Below, piece by piece: positions 23,386 through 32,433 of a stretch of DNA of 64,000 bases. How positions within the stretch are numbered: the first letter of the stretch is position 1; each line of letters begins with the position of its first letter. The translations under genes were made by a program, and so were the position numbers. Location: assembly GCA_033764075.1 (NCBI GenBank), contig JANRJH010000013.1:1-64000 (forward strand), given 5' to 3'. The stretch is from M3007 sp033764075. Lineage in GTDB: Bacteria > Bacteroidota > Bacteroidia > Chitinophagales > Saprospiraceae. The notes below the pieces were generated by a model that ran no database searches, had not been told where the DNA came from, and worked only from the letters and a program-made list of their open reading frames with translations.

Positions 23386-24864
23386 TCACTGTTTTTGGAA
23401 AGAAAAAACGAAGTGTCGCCACGGGTGCTCGTCGAGGTACAGTCCCATGTGCTGCAGATCGTGTCCGTCTCGCACAAAGGCGGTTCCCGATATTCGGTCG
23501 TTCAGGCGCCACTGGAACCCATCCAGTTCCGGGAAGGGCAACGGGATGTAGCACTGGCTATGTTGGGGTGCGTAGTTGACGGCCACCAGAAACCGTTCGC
23601 CGGCGGGGCCCTCCCAGGCGAAAGCGATGTAGTTCAGGTGGGTCGGGTTGTCCGCCCACGCGGGCGTGGTGGCCAGCAATTGCCAGTGTCCGCTTTTGAA
23701 TGCGGGCAGGTAGAGCAGGGCCAGCAACTCCCTGTAAAATGTTTCCAGTTCGGCATTTACCGGTTCTTGCGGACCGCGGACCAGGTGGGGCGAAATTCGC
23801 TTGGTTTTTCCCTGTAGCTGGCCGTAATGGAAAAAACGGAGTCCCGGCGAACAATAGGTGAGCACGGCGGCTGCCTGGTGCATTCCGGGCGGGAAGGCCG
23901 CAGCGGCCCGGGGCTCGTCGTGGTTTTCCAGGAAACGGGCCATCTTGTTTTGATAGCCCGGTGCTGCCAGAAAATGATCGCGCACAGGGCCTGCATGCCC
24001 TTCGCGAAGCCGGTCGTAGAGCCGTTTGTCGTACGTGTAATCAAAACCGTGCTGCTGGAGTTCCCACTCCATATCCCAGTACACTTCGGCCATGAAGACA
24101 AATCCGGGCACTTGCTCCCGAACCTGGCGAATGGCTTTGGGCCAAAATGGGTCGCTGGGAATCCCCCAAGTGCGCTCAAAAACCGCGGGCTCAACGAGCA
24201 TGGCCATGTCGCAACGCACCCCGTCGCACTTCCCGGCAATGTTGGTGAGTTCGGTGACCATGGCCTCCTGAAGTTTCGGGTTGCCGTAGTTGAGCTGCAG
24301 GGTGTCGGGCCATCCGGGGAAGTAGGGATCGCGGCCGTGGGCGAGGATCAGGCTGCCCTGCGGGTGGTCCATTTTCCGGTAGTTAGCTGGGGCGGCGGCC
24401 ATTTCAGCTTCGTTGCCGTGCACATAATAGTCCGAATGCGCCTGCACCCAGGGGCAGTCGATGGCCGAGTGGTTCGGCACAAAGTCCAGCATCAGGCGGA
24501 TGCCCCGGCTGCGCAGGCGTGCCCGCAGTCGGGCCAGGGCGGCATCCCCACCCAGCGATGCGTGAACGGTGTAGGCGGCAATGGCAAAACCCGAGCCGGC
24601 CACGTCATCCTCGGTCAGGTCGGGGAGTGTTTCCCGGAATTCGGCCTGCCAGTCGGGGTTTTCCCGCGAGATGCGCCGGCCTTCCGGACCAGTTTGCCAC
24701 ACACTGAGCAGCCACACCCACTCGATGGCTTCGTCGATGAGTCGATCGAGCGCTTCGTCCGGGATGTCGTCAAGTGTTACTGCCCGACCCACCTCCCGGG
24801 AAAGGTCGGTGAGCCACACCCGGGTGTTGACCTGATAGAGCGAAGGATATTCGGTTTTGGGCAT
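23386..24864 (-). CDS. Alpha-amylase family (GH13) protein
   Basis: The 492-residue protein has the four GH13 regions: DFVPNHSA (region I), CDGVRCDMAML with the nucleophile Asp (II), FMAEVYWDME with the acid/base Glu (III) and FLENHDEPR (IV). There is no signal peptide, so it acts in the cytoplasm on alpha-glucans or trehalose-like substrates. The N-terminus (SLYQVNTRVWLTDLS) is shared with a group of bacterial GH13 proteins often found beside GH63-like glucosidases and polyphosphate kinases. The exact substrate is not predictable. It lies 17 bases after the GH63 stop and 23 bases before ppk2. Confidence 0.9.
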   Translation of the reverse strand: MPKTEYPSLYQVNTRVWLTDLSREVGRAVTLDDIPDEALDRLIDEAIEWVWLLSVWQTGPEGRRISRENPDWQAEFRETLPDLTEDDVAGSGFAIAAYTVHASLGGDAALARLRARLRSRGIRLMLDFVPNHSAIDCPWVQAHSDYYVHGNEAEMAAAPANYRKMDHPQGSLILAHGRDPYFPGWPDTLQLNYGNPKLQEAMVTELTNIAGKCDGVRCDMAMLVEPAVFERTWGIPSDPFWPKAIRQVREQVPGFVFMAEVYWDMEWELQQHGFDYTYDKRLYDRLREGHAGPVRDHFLAAPGYQNKMARFLENHDEPRAAAAFPPGMHQAAAVLTYCSPGLRFFHYGQLQGKTKRISPHLVRGPQEPVNAELETFYRELLALLYLPAFKSGHWQLLATTPAWADNPTHLNYIAFAWEGPAGERFLVAVNYAPQHSQCYIPLPFPELDGFQWRLNDRISGTAFVRDGHDLQHMGLYLDEHPWRHFVFSFQKQ

Positions 24865-24881
24865 AAGATCCTGTTTAAGGG

Positions 24882-27632
24882 TTAACCCGCCTTGGGCATA
24901 AAGATGGCTTTTCTGCCCAGCGTCAGTAATTCTTGGGCGTTGGTGGTCGAAAAAAGGTGCATCATCCGGGCTACCAGTCCTGTCCAGCCCGTTTGGTGGC
25001 TCGCGCCCAGGCCGGCGCCGTTGTCGCCGTGGAAATATTCATAAAACAGGATGTGGTCCCGCCAATGCGGATCCTCCTGAAACTTGCTCGATCCGGCGTA
25101 AATCGGTCGTCTCCCCTGGTCGTCCTGGAGGAAAATACGGGAGAGTCGTTGAGACAGGTTCTCCGCCACCTGATAAAGATTCATGAAATTTCCGGAGCCG
25201 GTGGGGCATTCGACCTTCCATTCGTCGCCGTAATAGCTGTAATACTGCAACAACGCCCGGATGATCAGCGCATTCACCGGCATCCAGATGGGTCCTCGCC
25301 AGTTGGAGTTGCCGCCGAACATACCGGAATCGGATTCGCCGGGCAGGTACGCGACTTCAAATGCCTGGCCGTCTACCCAAAGCCGATAGGGGTGCTCCTC
25401 GTGGAAACGGGAAAGGGAACGGATGCCGTACGGACTCAGGAATTCATTCTCGTCGAGCATTCTGGCCAGCACCTTCTTAAGCCGTTCTTCGTTCAGCACC
25501 GATGCCATCCTCCGCCCGGACACCCCCGTTTTTTGGGGATCGTGGATGTTTGCCGTCAACTCGGGGCGCTTGTCCAGAAAGCGCTGGAACATTACCTGAA
25601 TTTCGGGATATGCCTTGATCAATTCCCCCTCGAACACCGTAGCAGCGCATAAAGGCAGCAAACCCACCACTGACCGCACTTTAAGGCGCTGGGACTGGCC
25701 GTCGGGCAAGCGCAGTACGTCGTAGAAAAACCCGTCCTCTTCGTCCCACATACCCACATCATCGCCCATACGGACCATAGAAGAAGCGATCCAAAGGTAG
25801 TGTTCGGCGAATTTAATGGCCATGTCGGCGTATGATCTTTCTTTTAACGCGAGTTCTACGGCTATTTCGAGCATGTTTTGGCAGAAAAGCGCCATCCAGG
25901 CCGTTCCGTCTGCCTGTTCGAGGTGTCCTCCCGTGGGCAGGGGCGAACTGCGATCGAAAACGCCGATATTGTCGAGCCCCAGGAAACCGCCTTCAAACAC
26001 ATTCTTGCCGGAGCGGTCTTTGCGGTTTACCCACCAGGTGAAATTGAGCAACAACTTTTGAAAATTGCCTTTGAGCCAATCGAGGTCCTCGACGCCACTT
26101 TGCATCTTGTCCAAACGGTATGTAAAGATCGTCGACCAGGCAAGTACCGGAGGGTTCACGTCGCTGAAGTTCCATTCATAGGCGGGCACCTGACCATTGG
26201 GGTGCATATAGTTACCCAGCAGCATCAGCCTTAACTGGTCTTTCCCGAACTGTGGATCCACCAGCGTGAGCGACAACACGTGAAAAGCAAGATCCCACGC
26301 TGCATACCAGGGGTACTCCCACTTGTCGGGCATGGAAATGATGTCCCCATTGTACATATGGTGCCATTCATTGTTTCGGGGAGCGGTTTTACGGGTTGTC
26401 CGGAAAGAATCTACGCCGTGTTCCGACAGCCATTTGGCGACGTCGAACAGGTAAAACTGTTTTGACCACAGCATACCCGCCAGGGCTTGCCGCATCACAT
26501 TGGCCTCGTCAGCACCCAACGATGCGGGAATAACCGACTGGTAAAAGGCGTCGGCTTCGGTCTTTCGGGTATGAAAGACCGTGTCGAAGTGCTCACCGAA
26601 CGGATCTCCGGCAGTTCCGTACGCTTCGGCAAGTTGTTTGGGCGCAACCCGGGTCAGGCGCAAACGGACGACCTCCGAGCCGCCTGCCTGAACCACAACG
26701 GTGTAATGCGCGGATGCTTTCGTACCGATATGCTGCGGATTGACCGCATCGGCTTGACGGTGCACCAGGTAATTATTGATCGCGTCTTTCACATAAGGCG
26801 TTTTGTTGGGCAATCCAAAAACCCGTTCGGTGTTGGTCTCGTTCTCTGTGAAAAGCAGTTCCGGTTTGCCGTCGCAGTAGAGAAAATGATCACCCAAATC
26901 CTGGTGTCGGGCTTGTATTGTGCCATCCGACAGTTGGTGCAGTTCCGGTCTGGGGGCGCCCGCGTTCCAGGCCCATTCGTTTCTGAACCACAACGTCGGC
27001 AGCAGGTGAATCGTCGCTTGTTCCGGCCCGCGGTTGTGCGCGGTGATTTTGATGAGCAAGTCTTCGGGCGACTCCTTGGCGTACGACACATCCACGTCGA
27101 AATACCGGTTGTCGTCGAAAACACCCGTATCCAGCAATTCGTACTCCATTTCCCCGCGGGTTTTATTCCGATTGGCCAACACGATCTGATCATACGGGAA
27201 AGCGCGCTGAGGGTATTTGTACTGATATCGCATGTAGGAGTGCGTCGGCGTGCTGTCCAGGTAGAAATAATACTCCTTCACGTCCTCGCCGTGGTTGCCT
27301 TCGCTGTTGGTTAGGCCAAACAATCGCTCTTTGATGATCGGGTCTTTGCCGTTCCACAGGGCAAGGGCGAAACAGAGCAACTGGTGGTCGTCGGAGACCC
27401 CTGCAAGACCGTCTTCACCCCAACGGTAAGCCCGCGAACGCGCATGATCATGGGAGAAATAGTTCCACGCATCGCCATTGTCGCTGTAATCCTCCCGAAC
27501 CGTCCCCCACTGGCGTTCACTAAGGTAGGGACCCCATTTTTTCCAAAGGACACCCTTCAGGCGGGCGTCTGCCATCCGATTGGATTCAGCTGTTTTCAAC
27601 CTCGTTTTGGTGGGAGATTGTTCAGATTTCAT
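24882..27632 (-). CDS. GH63-like (MGH1-type) glucosidase
   Basis: The 916-residue cytoplasmic protein matches bacterial members of the mannosyl-oligosaccharide glucosidase (GH63/MGH1) group. It has WGTVREDYSDNGDAWNYF and HDHARSRAYRWGEDGLAG near the N-terminus, PWYAAWDLAFHVLSL in the (alpha/alpha)6 barrel (the Asp is the likely general acid), and SNWRGPIWMPVNALIIRAL near the C-terminus. It probably hydrolyses alpha-glucosides such as glucosylglycerate, mannosylglycerate or trehalose-type solutes; the substrate is an inference. It is first of a GH63-GH13-ppk2 run, all closely spaced on the minus strand. Confidence 0.9.
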   Translation of the reverse strand: MKSEQSPTKTRLKTAESNRMADARLKGVLWKKWGPYLSERQWGTVREDYSDNGDAWNYFSHDHARSRAYRWGEDGLAGVSDDHQLLCFALALWNGKDPIIKERLFGLTNSEGNHGEDVKEYYFYLDSTPTHSYMRYQYKYPQRAFPYDQIVLANRNKTRGEMEYELLDTGVFDDNRYFDVDVSYAKESPEDLLIKITAHNRGPEQATIHLLPTLWFRNEWAWNAGAPRPELHQLSDGTIQARHQDLGDHFLYCDGKPELLFTENETNTERVFGLPNKTPYVKDAINNYLVHRQADAVNPQHIGTKASAHYTVVVQAGGSEVVRLRLTRVAPKQLAEAYGTAGDPFGEHFDTVFHTRKTEADAFYQSVIPASLGADEANVMRQALAGMLWSKQFYLFDVAKWLSEHGVDSFRTTRKTAPRNNEWHHMYNGDIISMPDKWEYPWYAAWDLAFHVLSLTLVDPQFGKDQLRLMLLGNYMHPNGQVPAYEWNFSDVNPPVLAWSTIFTYRLDKMQSGVEDLDWLKGNFQKLLLNFTWWVNRKDRSGKNVFEGGFLGLDNIGVFDRSSPLPTGGHLEQADGTAWMALFCQNMLEIAVELALKERSYADMAIKFAEHYLWIASSMVRMGDDVGMWDEEDGFFYDVLRLPDGQSQRLKVRSVVGLLPLCAATVFEGELIKAYPEIQVMFQRFLDKRPELTANIHDPQKTGVSGRRMASVLNEERLKKVLARMLDENEFLSPYGIRSLSRFHEEHPYRLWVDGQAFEVAYLPGESDSGMFGGNSNWRGPIWMPVNALIIRALLQYYSYYGDEWKVECPTGSGNFMNLYQVAENLSQRLSRIFLQDDQGRRPIYAGSSKFQEDPHWRDHILFYEYFHGDNGAGLGASHQTGWTGLVARMMHLFSTTNAQELLTLGRKAIFMPKAG

Positions 27633-27732
27633 GGCAAATAAAGTTGACAGTTATATCCAGAAGGAACTAAGGTGCGCAAACGTCGTGCTTTGAACAATGA
27701 TCCGCACCCAACCTGGTGAATGACTTTTCAAC

Positions 27733-28332
27733 TTATCGCCACTGGAGGGTCTCCAGCAGGTGGTCAACGTCCTGTTTCATGAATGCCAGCACCGGCGCCA
27801 GGGAGTCCGGTCGCGCCTGGGTTTCGAAGTACAGGGCGCCGCGCAGGAAGTGATGCGTAGAGTCGCTCACAAAAAACTGGTACGACGACGCCACCGGGCC
27901 TTCGACTTCGAAGATCATGCCGTGCACCCGGGCTTCCGGCCGGTCGAAGCGATAATCCTGGATGTATGTGGCGCGCTGGTTGTGCTTGTTGGTCATTTCA
28001 AAGGCGTCGGCGACCAGCTCGTCGAATGCTGCCCTGCTTCGAATGGGGTAATAACTGCAGTAAATTTTGGCGTTCAGCACCGGCGCCTCCAGGTTGAACC
28101 AGCAGTCGCTGGCCGGTTTTTCCTCAAAGAACAAGGTGTCCTTTACCATGGCGGCGTAATCGGGATGTTCGAACGAAAACGGGCAGTAGTCGGTGGATGC
28201 CCGCACGTAGTTTTTCTCCGGGTAAATAACCCTGGGGTAGGCGCGCGGCTTGGGTGCGACGGCGGTTTCGTTACAGGCCAAACATAACCCGGCGACCGGG
28301 AGGGCAAAAAAGAGCAGGCGTTTGATCATCAT
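27733..28332 (-). CDS. gldD: Gliding motility / T9SS lipoprotein GldD
   Basis: The 199-residue lipoprotein has a signal with lipobox GLCLAC (Cys20) and then the GldD family pattern: PKPRAYPRVIYPEKNYV, CPFSFEHPDYA, DCWFNLEAPVLNAKIYCSYY and HFLRGALYFETQARPDSLAPV. GldD is required for gliding and T9SS function in Flavobacterium johnsoniae, anchored to the envelope. Non-gliding Bacteroidota with T9SS also keep it. A -7 box TATTTTTG (28337-28344) ends only 4 bases before the first ATG, so the mRNA may be leaderless; a second ATG (28329) follows at once. It diverges from icd. Confidence 0.93.
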   Translation of the reverse strand: MMIKRLLFFALPVAGLCLACNETAVAPKPRAYPRVIYPEKNYVRASTDYCPFSFEHPDYAAMVKDTLFFEEKPASDCWFNLEAPVLNAKIYCSYYPIRSRAAFDELVADAFEMTNKHNQRATYIQDYRFDRPEARVHGMIFEVEGPVASSYQFFVSDSTHHFLRGALYFETQARPDSLAPVLAFMKQDVDHLLETLQWR

Positions 28333-28336
28333 GGGT

Positions 28337-28344
28337 CAAAAATA
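28337..28344 (-). promoter_or_regulatory. -7 box of gldD adjoining the start codon
   Basis: TATTTTTG on the minus strand, 4 bases from the ATG at 28332. Compare the same geometry at 36161-36168. Confidence 0.55.
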
Positions 28345-28386
28345 CGCGAAAAGGCGTTTCGTATGCCTGCACTGTTTTTCATCCTT

Positions 28387-28414
28387 TTGCCAAACAAACA
28401 AATCCCTACCTTTG
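28387..28414 (+). promoter_or_regulatory. Promoter of icd
   Basis: TACCTTTG (28407-28414) with a TTG (28387-28389) 17 bases upstream, slightly short spacing. The leader to the ATG at 28472 is about 50 bases. Confidence 0.6.
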
Positions 28415-28471
28415 CCGGAACCCCACATCGGGCAATTTTATTTTACGAAATATCCAACTGAACCTTTCCTC

Positions 28472-29740
<1,269 letters not shown>

Positions 29741-29744
29741 GCAC

Positions 29745-29817
29745 GCGAGGGTATATCATAAATACCATGCCCGAGTGCACTTCCCAAAAAATTTCGGGCA
29801 TGGCGCCATCACCTCGC
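29745..29817. terminator. Nested hairpin between convergent genes
   Basis: Outer GCGAGG/CCTCGC (29745-29750 with 29812-29817) encloses CCATGCCCG/CGGGCATGG (29765-29773 with 29795-29803). It lies between icd and the convergent porin gene. No clear T-run, so termination is only probable. Confidence 0.45.
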
Positions 29818-29821
29818 TTCG

Positions 29822-30967
29822 CTAAAACGCGTACTTCACACTAAACTGCAAGCGATCCGCCGAACCATCCGCGTCGTTCTTGTCCGCCCGAACCCCGTGT
29901 AGGTACTCTACCCCCGCAAACGCGTTGTGGGTAAAGTACCACACGAGGTTGAGGGCGAAGTAGGAAGCCGAGTAGATGGCGGTGCCGGGCTGCCCGTCGG
30001 TATTGTTGTCGTGGCCGTAGTTGAACACCAGGTTCGACGACAAAACCGGGGACCAATAGTGCAGGTAGCTGCCCGTAAACCCGATGCCGGTCAGCGGGTC
30101 AAGCTGATCGCCCTCCGCGTCCAGGCCGGCCGACAGGCCGCCCCGATAGCGGGCGATGCCCGGGCCGTAAATGACCTGGTAGCCCAGCCGGTCTTTTTCC
30201 AGGAGTTTGAACTGGCCGGACAGGTTGGCGCCGAAGAGCGGCTCGTCGTCGTTGTCACCTTCCTCGGGCCGGAACCGGATGAGGCCGGCAAAACCGGAAA
30301 CCTGCACGTGTCCCCACGACCTGGTCACCCGATAGCGGGCCGTCAGGTCGGGTAAGGGGCTTTCCAGCGTGCCCGGCACCGTTGGAGTCTGCGCCGAAGC
30401 GCTGGGCTCCTCGAGGGCCAGGGCGAGGTAGGCATCGGTGCCGAGCGGGTGTTTCCACCGGATTTGCGGGTGGCGGATGAACGCGTAGGCAGCCGGCTTT
30501 TCAAAGTCGAGCGTTGCGGGTATGATGTCTTCGTCCATGAAGTTCGACCAGTACTGGCCGGCGAGCCAGGTGTCGTCAATCTCCAAAAAAGCATGACGCA
30601 GTCGGAATCCGCCTCCGGAGCCGTAAAAATCGCCCTCCACGTAGGTTTTGATCTCACCAACCGTCGAAGGCGTGCGGACGTCGAGAAACAGGCGGGTTTC
30701 CTTGGCGTTCAGGTGGGAGCTTTGGCCCTTTGAGTCGTCGGTCGGAATTTTAGACACGTCGAAGAAGTCGGGCGACCCGATGGGCTTGAAGTCGTGGATC
30801 AGGTCCAATTTCACATAACCGCCGATTTTGAAGCGGGTCTCCGTTTTGGGCAGTCCGATCCAGCCAGGCGGCAGGTCGTTGGTGGTTTGCTGGGCCTTGA
30901 CAGGGATGGCCAATACGGCTAAGGCGGCTGCCGTCAGACAGCGCAATATGGTGCGTGGCGTATTCAT
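29822..30967 (-). CDS. DcaP-family trimeric porin-like outer-membrane protein
   Basis: The 381-residue protein has a signal peptide (TAAALAVLAIPVKAQ), a region TRFKIGGYVKLDLIHDFKPIG and repeated amphipathic beta-strands to a terminal Phe (LQFSVKYAF), typical of outer-membrane barrels. GDFYGSGGGFRLRHAFLEID and LAGQYWSNFMDED are DcaP-family features. DcaP porins pass small acids across the outer membrane. The start at 30967 is chosen because it gives the signal peptide; the longer frame to 31015 would put charged residues before it. It follows the carbonic anhydrase gene by 10 bases, so both are likely one operon. Confidence 0.88.
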   Translation of the reverse strand: MNTPRTILRCLTAAALAVLAIPVKAQQTTNDLPPGWIGLPKTETRFKIGGYVKLDLIHDFKPIGSPDFFDVSKIPTDDSKGQSSHLNAKETRLFLDVRTPSTVGEIKTYVEGDFYGSGGGFRLRHAFLEIDDTWLAGQYWSNFMDEDIIPATLDFEKPAAYAFIRHPQIRWKHPLGTDAYLALALEEPSASAQTPTVPGTLESPLPDLTARYRVTRSWGHVQVSGFAGLIRFRPEEGDNDDEPLFGANLSGQFKLLEKDRLGYQVIYGPGIARYRGGLSAGLDAEGDQLDPLTGIGFTGSYLHYWSPVLSSNLVFNYGHDNNTDGQPGTAIYSASYFALNLVWYFTHNAFAGVEYLHGVRADKNDADGSADRLQFSVKYAF

Positions 30968-30977
30968 GTTCGGCGAT

Positions 30978-31841
30978 TTACTTTTTGATCTCGTCCATGG
31001 TGATCGCCCGGTCATTCAGGGCCTGCACGGGGCGGTTGTTGTTCTTCAGTCGGTCGGTGAACAGCTTGATTTGGTCGGTGCTCATAGAGATGCGTTCGCG
31101 CAGCACCAGCCAATCCACGTTTTCGGAGCAGGGCGGCGTGGTCAGCGAGCCTTTGTAGTGGAAAGCATGGATGTTTTTGGGCACGTGCAGGGTAAGGTCA
31201 AGGCGGGTATCGGCCAGGCGGTTGGTTTCACCGGGCGCGTTGGGCAGGTTTTTGATGATCTGGGCGAAGTTGGCATTGGCTTTTCCTTCTTCTACGAACA
31301 CGCCGACCACGGCAAAACTGCCGTCGGCGGCTTGGTGGACGAAGTGGGTCTCCATCGGAAAGTGCTTGCCGTCAAGGGTGTGCTCGCTGGGGGTGTGAAA
31401 GTGGAACTGTTTGAGTGCAAACACCTTGCCGTTGAGGGTGATGGTGTTGCCGGAATCTACGTTCACCTGGATGGTGTGCCCGTTGTCCACGATATCATCC
31501 ACGTGTTGGTTGTGGGCGATGTGGAGTCCGGTGGTGTTGTACTCCATGGTCCAGTTCGGGGTGCCACCGGGTTTGGAGGGGGTGAGGTTGATGGGCGACT
31601 GGGCACGGCCGTTGCCGCAGGCGGCGTAAACCGGAGAGAGTGAGCCCCAGCTGGTGGGTCCGGATTCACCCGAATACCCCCAGTGCACCGGTCGGGCGGA
31701 GGGTTTTTCGGCGGGCGCCGGCGCGGCAGACAGGGTGTCCTGGGTGGCGGCAGAGGCCGGTTCTTTGGTTTTGGTTTCGCAAGCTGAGAAGCCGAGCGAG
31801 AGCATGACCAAAGCGGGCAACAGGGTTTTAATTGCTTTCAT
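30978..31841 (-). CDS. Alpha-type carbonic anhydrase, probable lipoprotein
   Basis: The 287-residue protein has a lipoprotein signal (LSLGFSAC, Cys21), an Ala/Pro-rich linker and a complete alpha-carbonic anhydrase domain. WGYSGESGPTSWGSL opens it, RAQSPINLTP follows, and the zinc ligands lie in QFHFHTPSEH and METHFVHQ. HYKGSLTTPPCSENVDW completes the fold. It interconverts CO2 and bicarbonate in the periplasm or at the cell surface. It shares an operon with the DcaP-like porin downstream, which suggests linked supply of bicarbonate or small acids; this is an inference. Confidence 0.95.
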   Translation of the reverse strand: MKAIKTLLPALVMLSLGFSACETKTKEPASAATQDTLSAAPAPAEKPSARPVHWGYSGESGPTSWGSLSPVYAACGNGRAQSPINLTPSKPGGTPNWTMEYNTTGLHIAHNQHVDDIVDNGHTIQVNVDSGNTITLNGKVFALKQFHFHTPSEHTLDGKHFPMETHFVHQAADGSFAVVGVFVEEGKANANFAQIIKNLPNAPGETNRLADTRLDLTLHVPKNIHAFHYKGSLTTPPCSENVDWLVLRERISMSTDQIKLFTDRLKNNNRPVQALNDRAITMDEIKK

Positions 31842-31883
31842 AGTATAAAATTTAGTCGGATGAAAAAAATCAAACAGGCTGAC

Positions 31884-32315
31884 CTAATCTGCGCGGGTAT
31901 GCCCGCCGGCCACATCCGATTTGTGTACCAGAAAGTACCCAAGGGTAAGGGCAACAATCAGCCCGGCTACGGCAAACTCGACCATGGGCTCCGGTTCCAT
32001 CATGTCGAGCAGCAGCACTTTACGGGTGATGGCAATGATGCCGATCAGGAGAATGGTTTTTAACTTGATGGCATGGTTTTCGGCGAAATAGCGGATGCTC
32101 TGAATGATCTCCAGCCACAGCAGGATGGTGAAAAAAAGCACAACCAGCGGTTTATCGTGTTCCTGTGGCTCAAAGGTGCGGTGCTGAATGGAGTGAATCA
32201 GCTTAGCGCCGAGTTCGTATACCAGTTCCAGCGTCAGATAGGTGATGCCCACAACGGCAACCAGCATGAGGGTTATGGAGATGATCCGCTCAAAAAGGCT
32301 GAAAAATTTTTCCAT
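31884..32315 (-). CDS. PsiE-family membrane protein
   Basis: The 143-residue protein has four hydrophobic segments: ISITLMLVAVVGITYLTLEL, LVVLFFTILLWLEIIQSI, TILLIGIIAITRKVLLLD and FAVAGLIVALTLGYFLV. The layout and the ITRKVLLLD segment match the phosphate-starvation-inducible PsiE family. Its molecular function is unknown. A -7 box TACATTTG (32344-32351, minus strand) lies 28 bases upstream. No Pho box could be recognised. It precedes, with a 42-base gap, the carbonic anhydrase-porin operon on the same strand. Confidence 0.85.
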   Translation of the reverse strand: MEKFFSLFERIISITLMLVAVVGITYLTLELVYELGAKLIHSIQHRTFEPQEHDKPLVVLFFTILLWLEIIQSIRYFAENHAIKLKTILLIGIIAITRKVLLLDMMEPEPMVEFAVAGLIVALTLGYFLVHKSDVAGGHTRAD

Positions 32316-32343
32316 GGACGGGTTCAGGTTGATTTAACAGCAG

Positions 32344-32351
32344 CAAATGTA
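32344..32351 (-). promoter_or_regulatory. -7 box of the psiE-like gene
   Basis: TACATTTG on the minus strand; no TTG at the standard distance. Confidence 0.5.
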
Positions 32352-32433
32352 AAATACATCTTCATTTGCCGTCATTAAAAATAAACAAACAGGGTTGCCC
32401 AACCACAAAAGCTTGTGGGCACACACGAACGGG

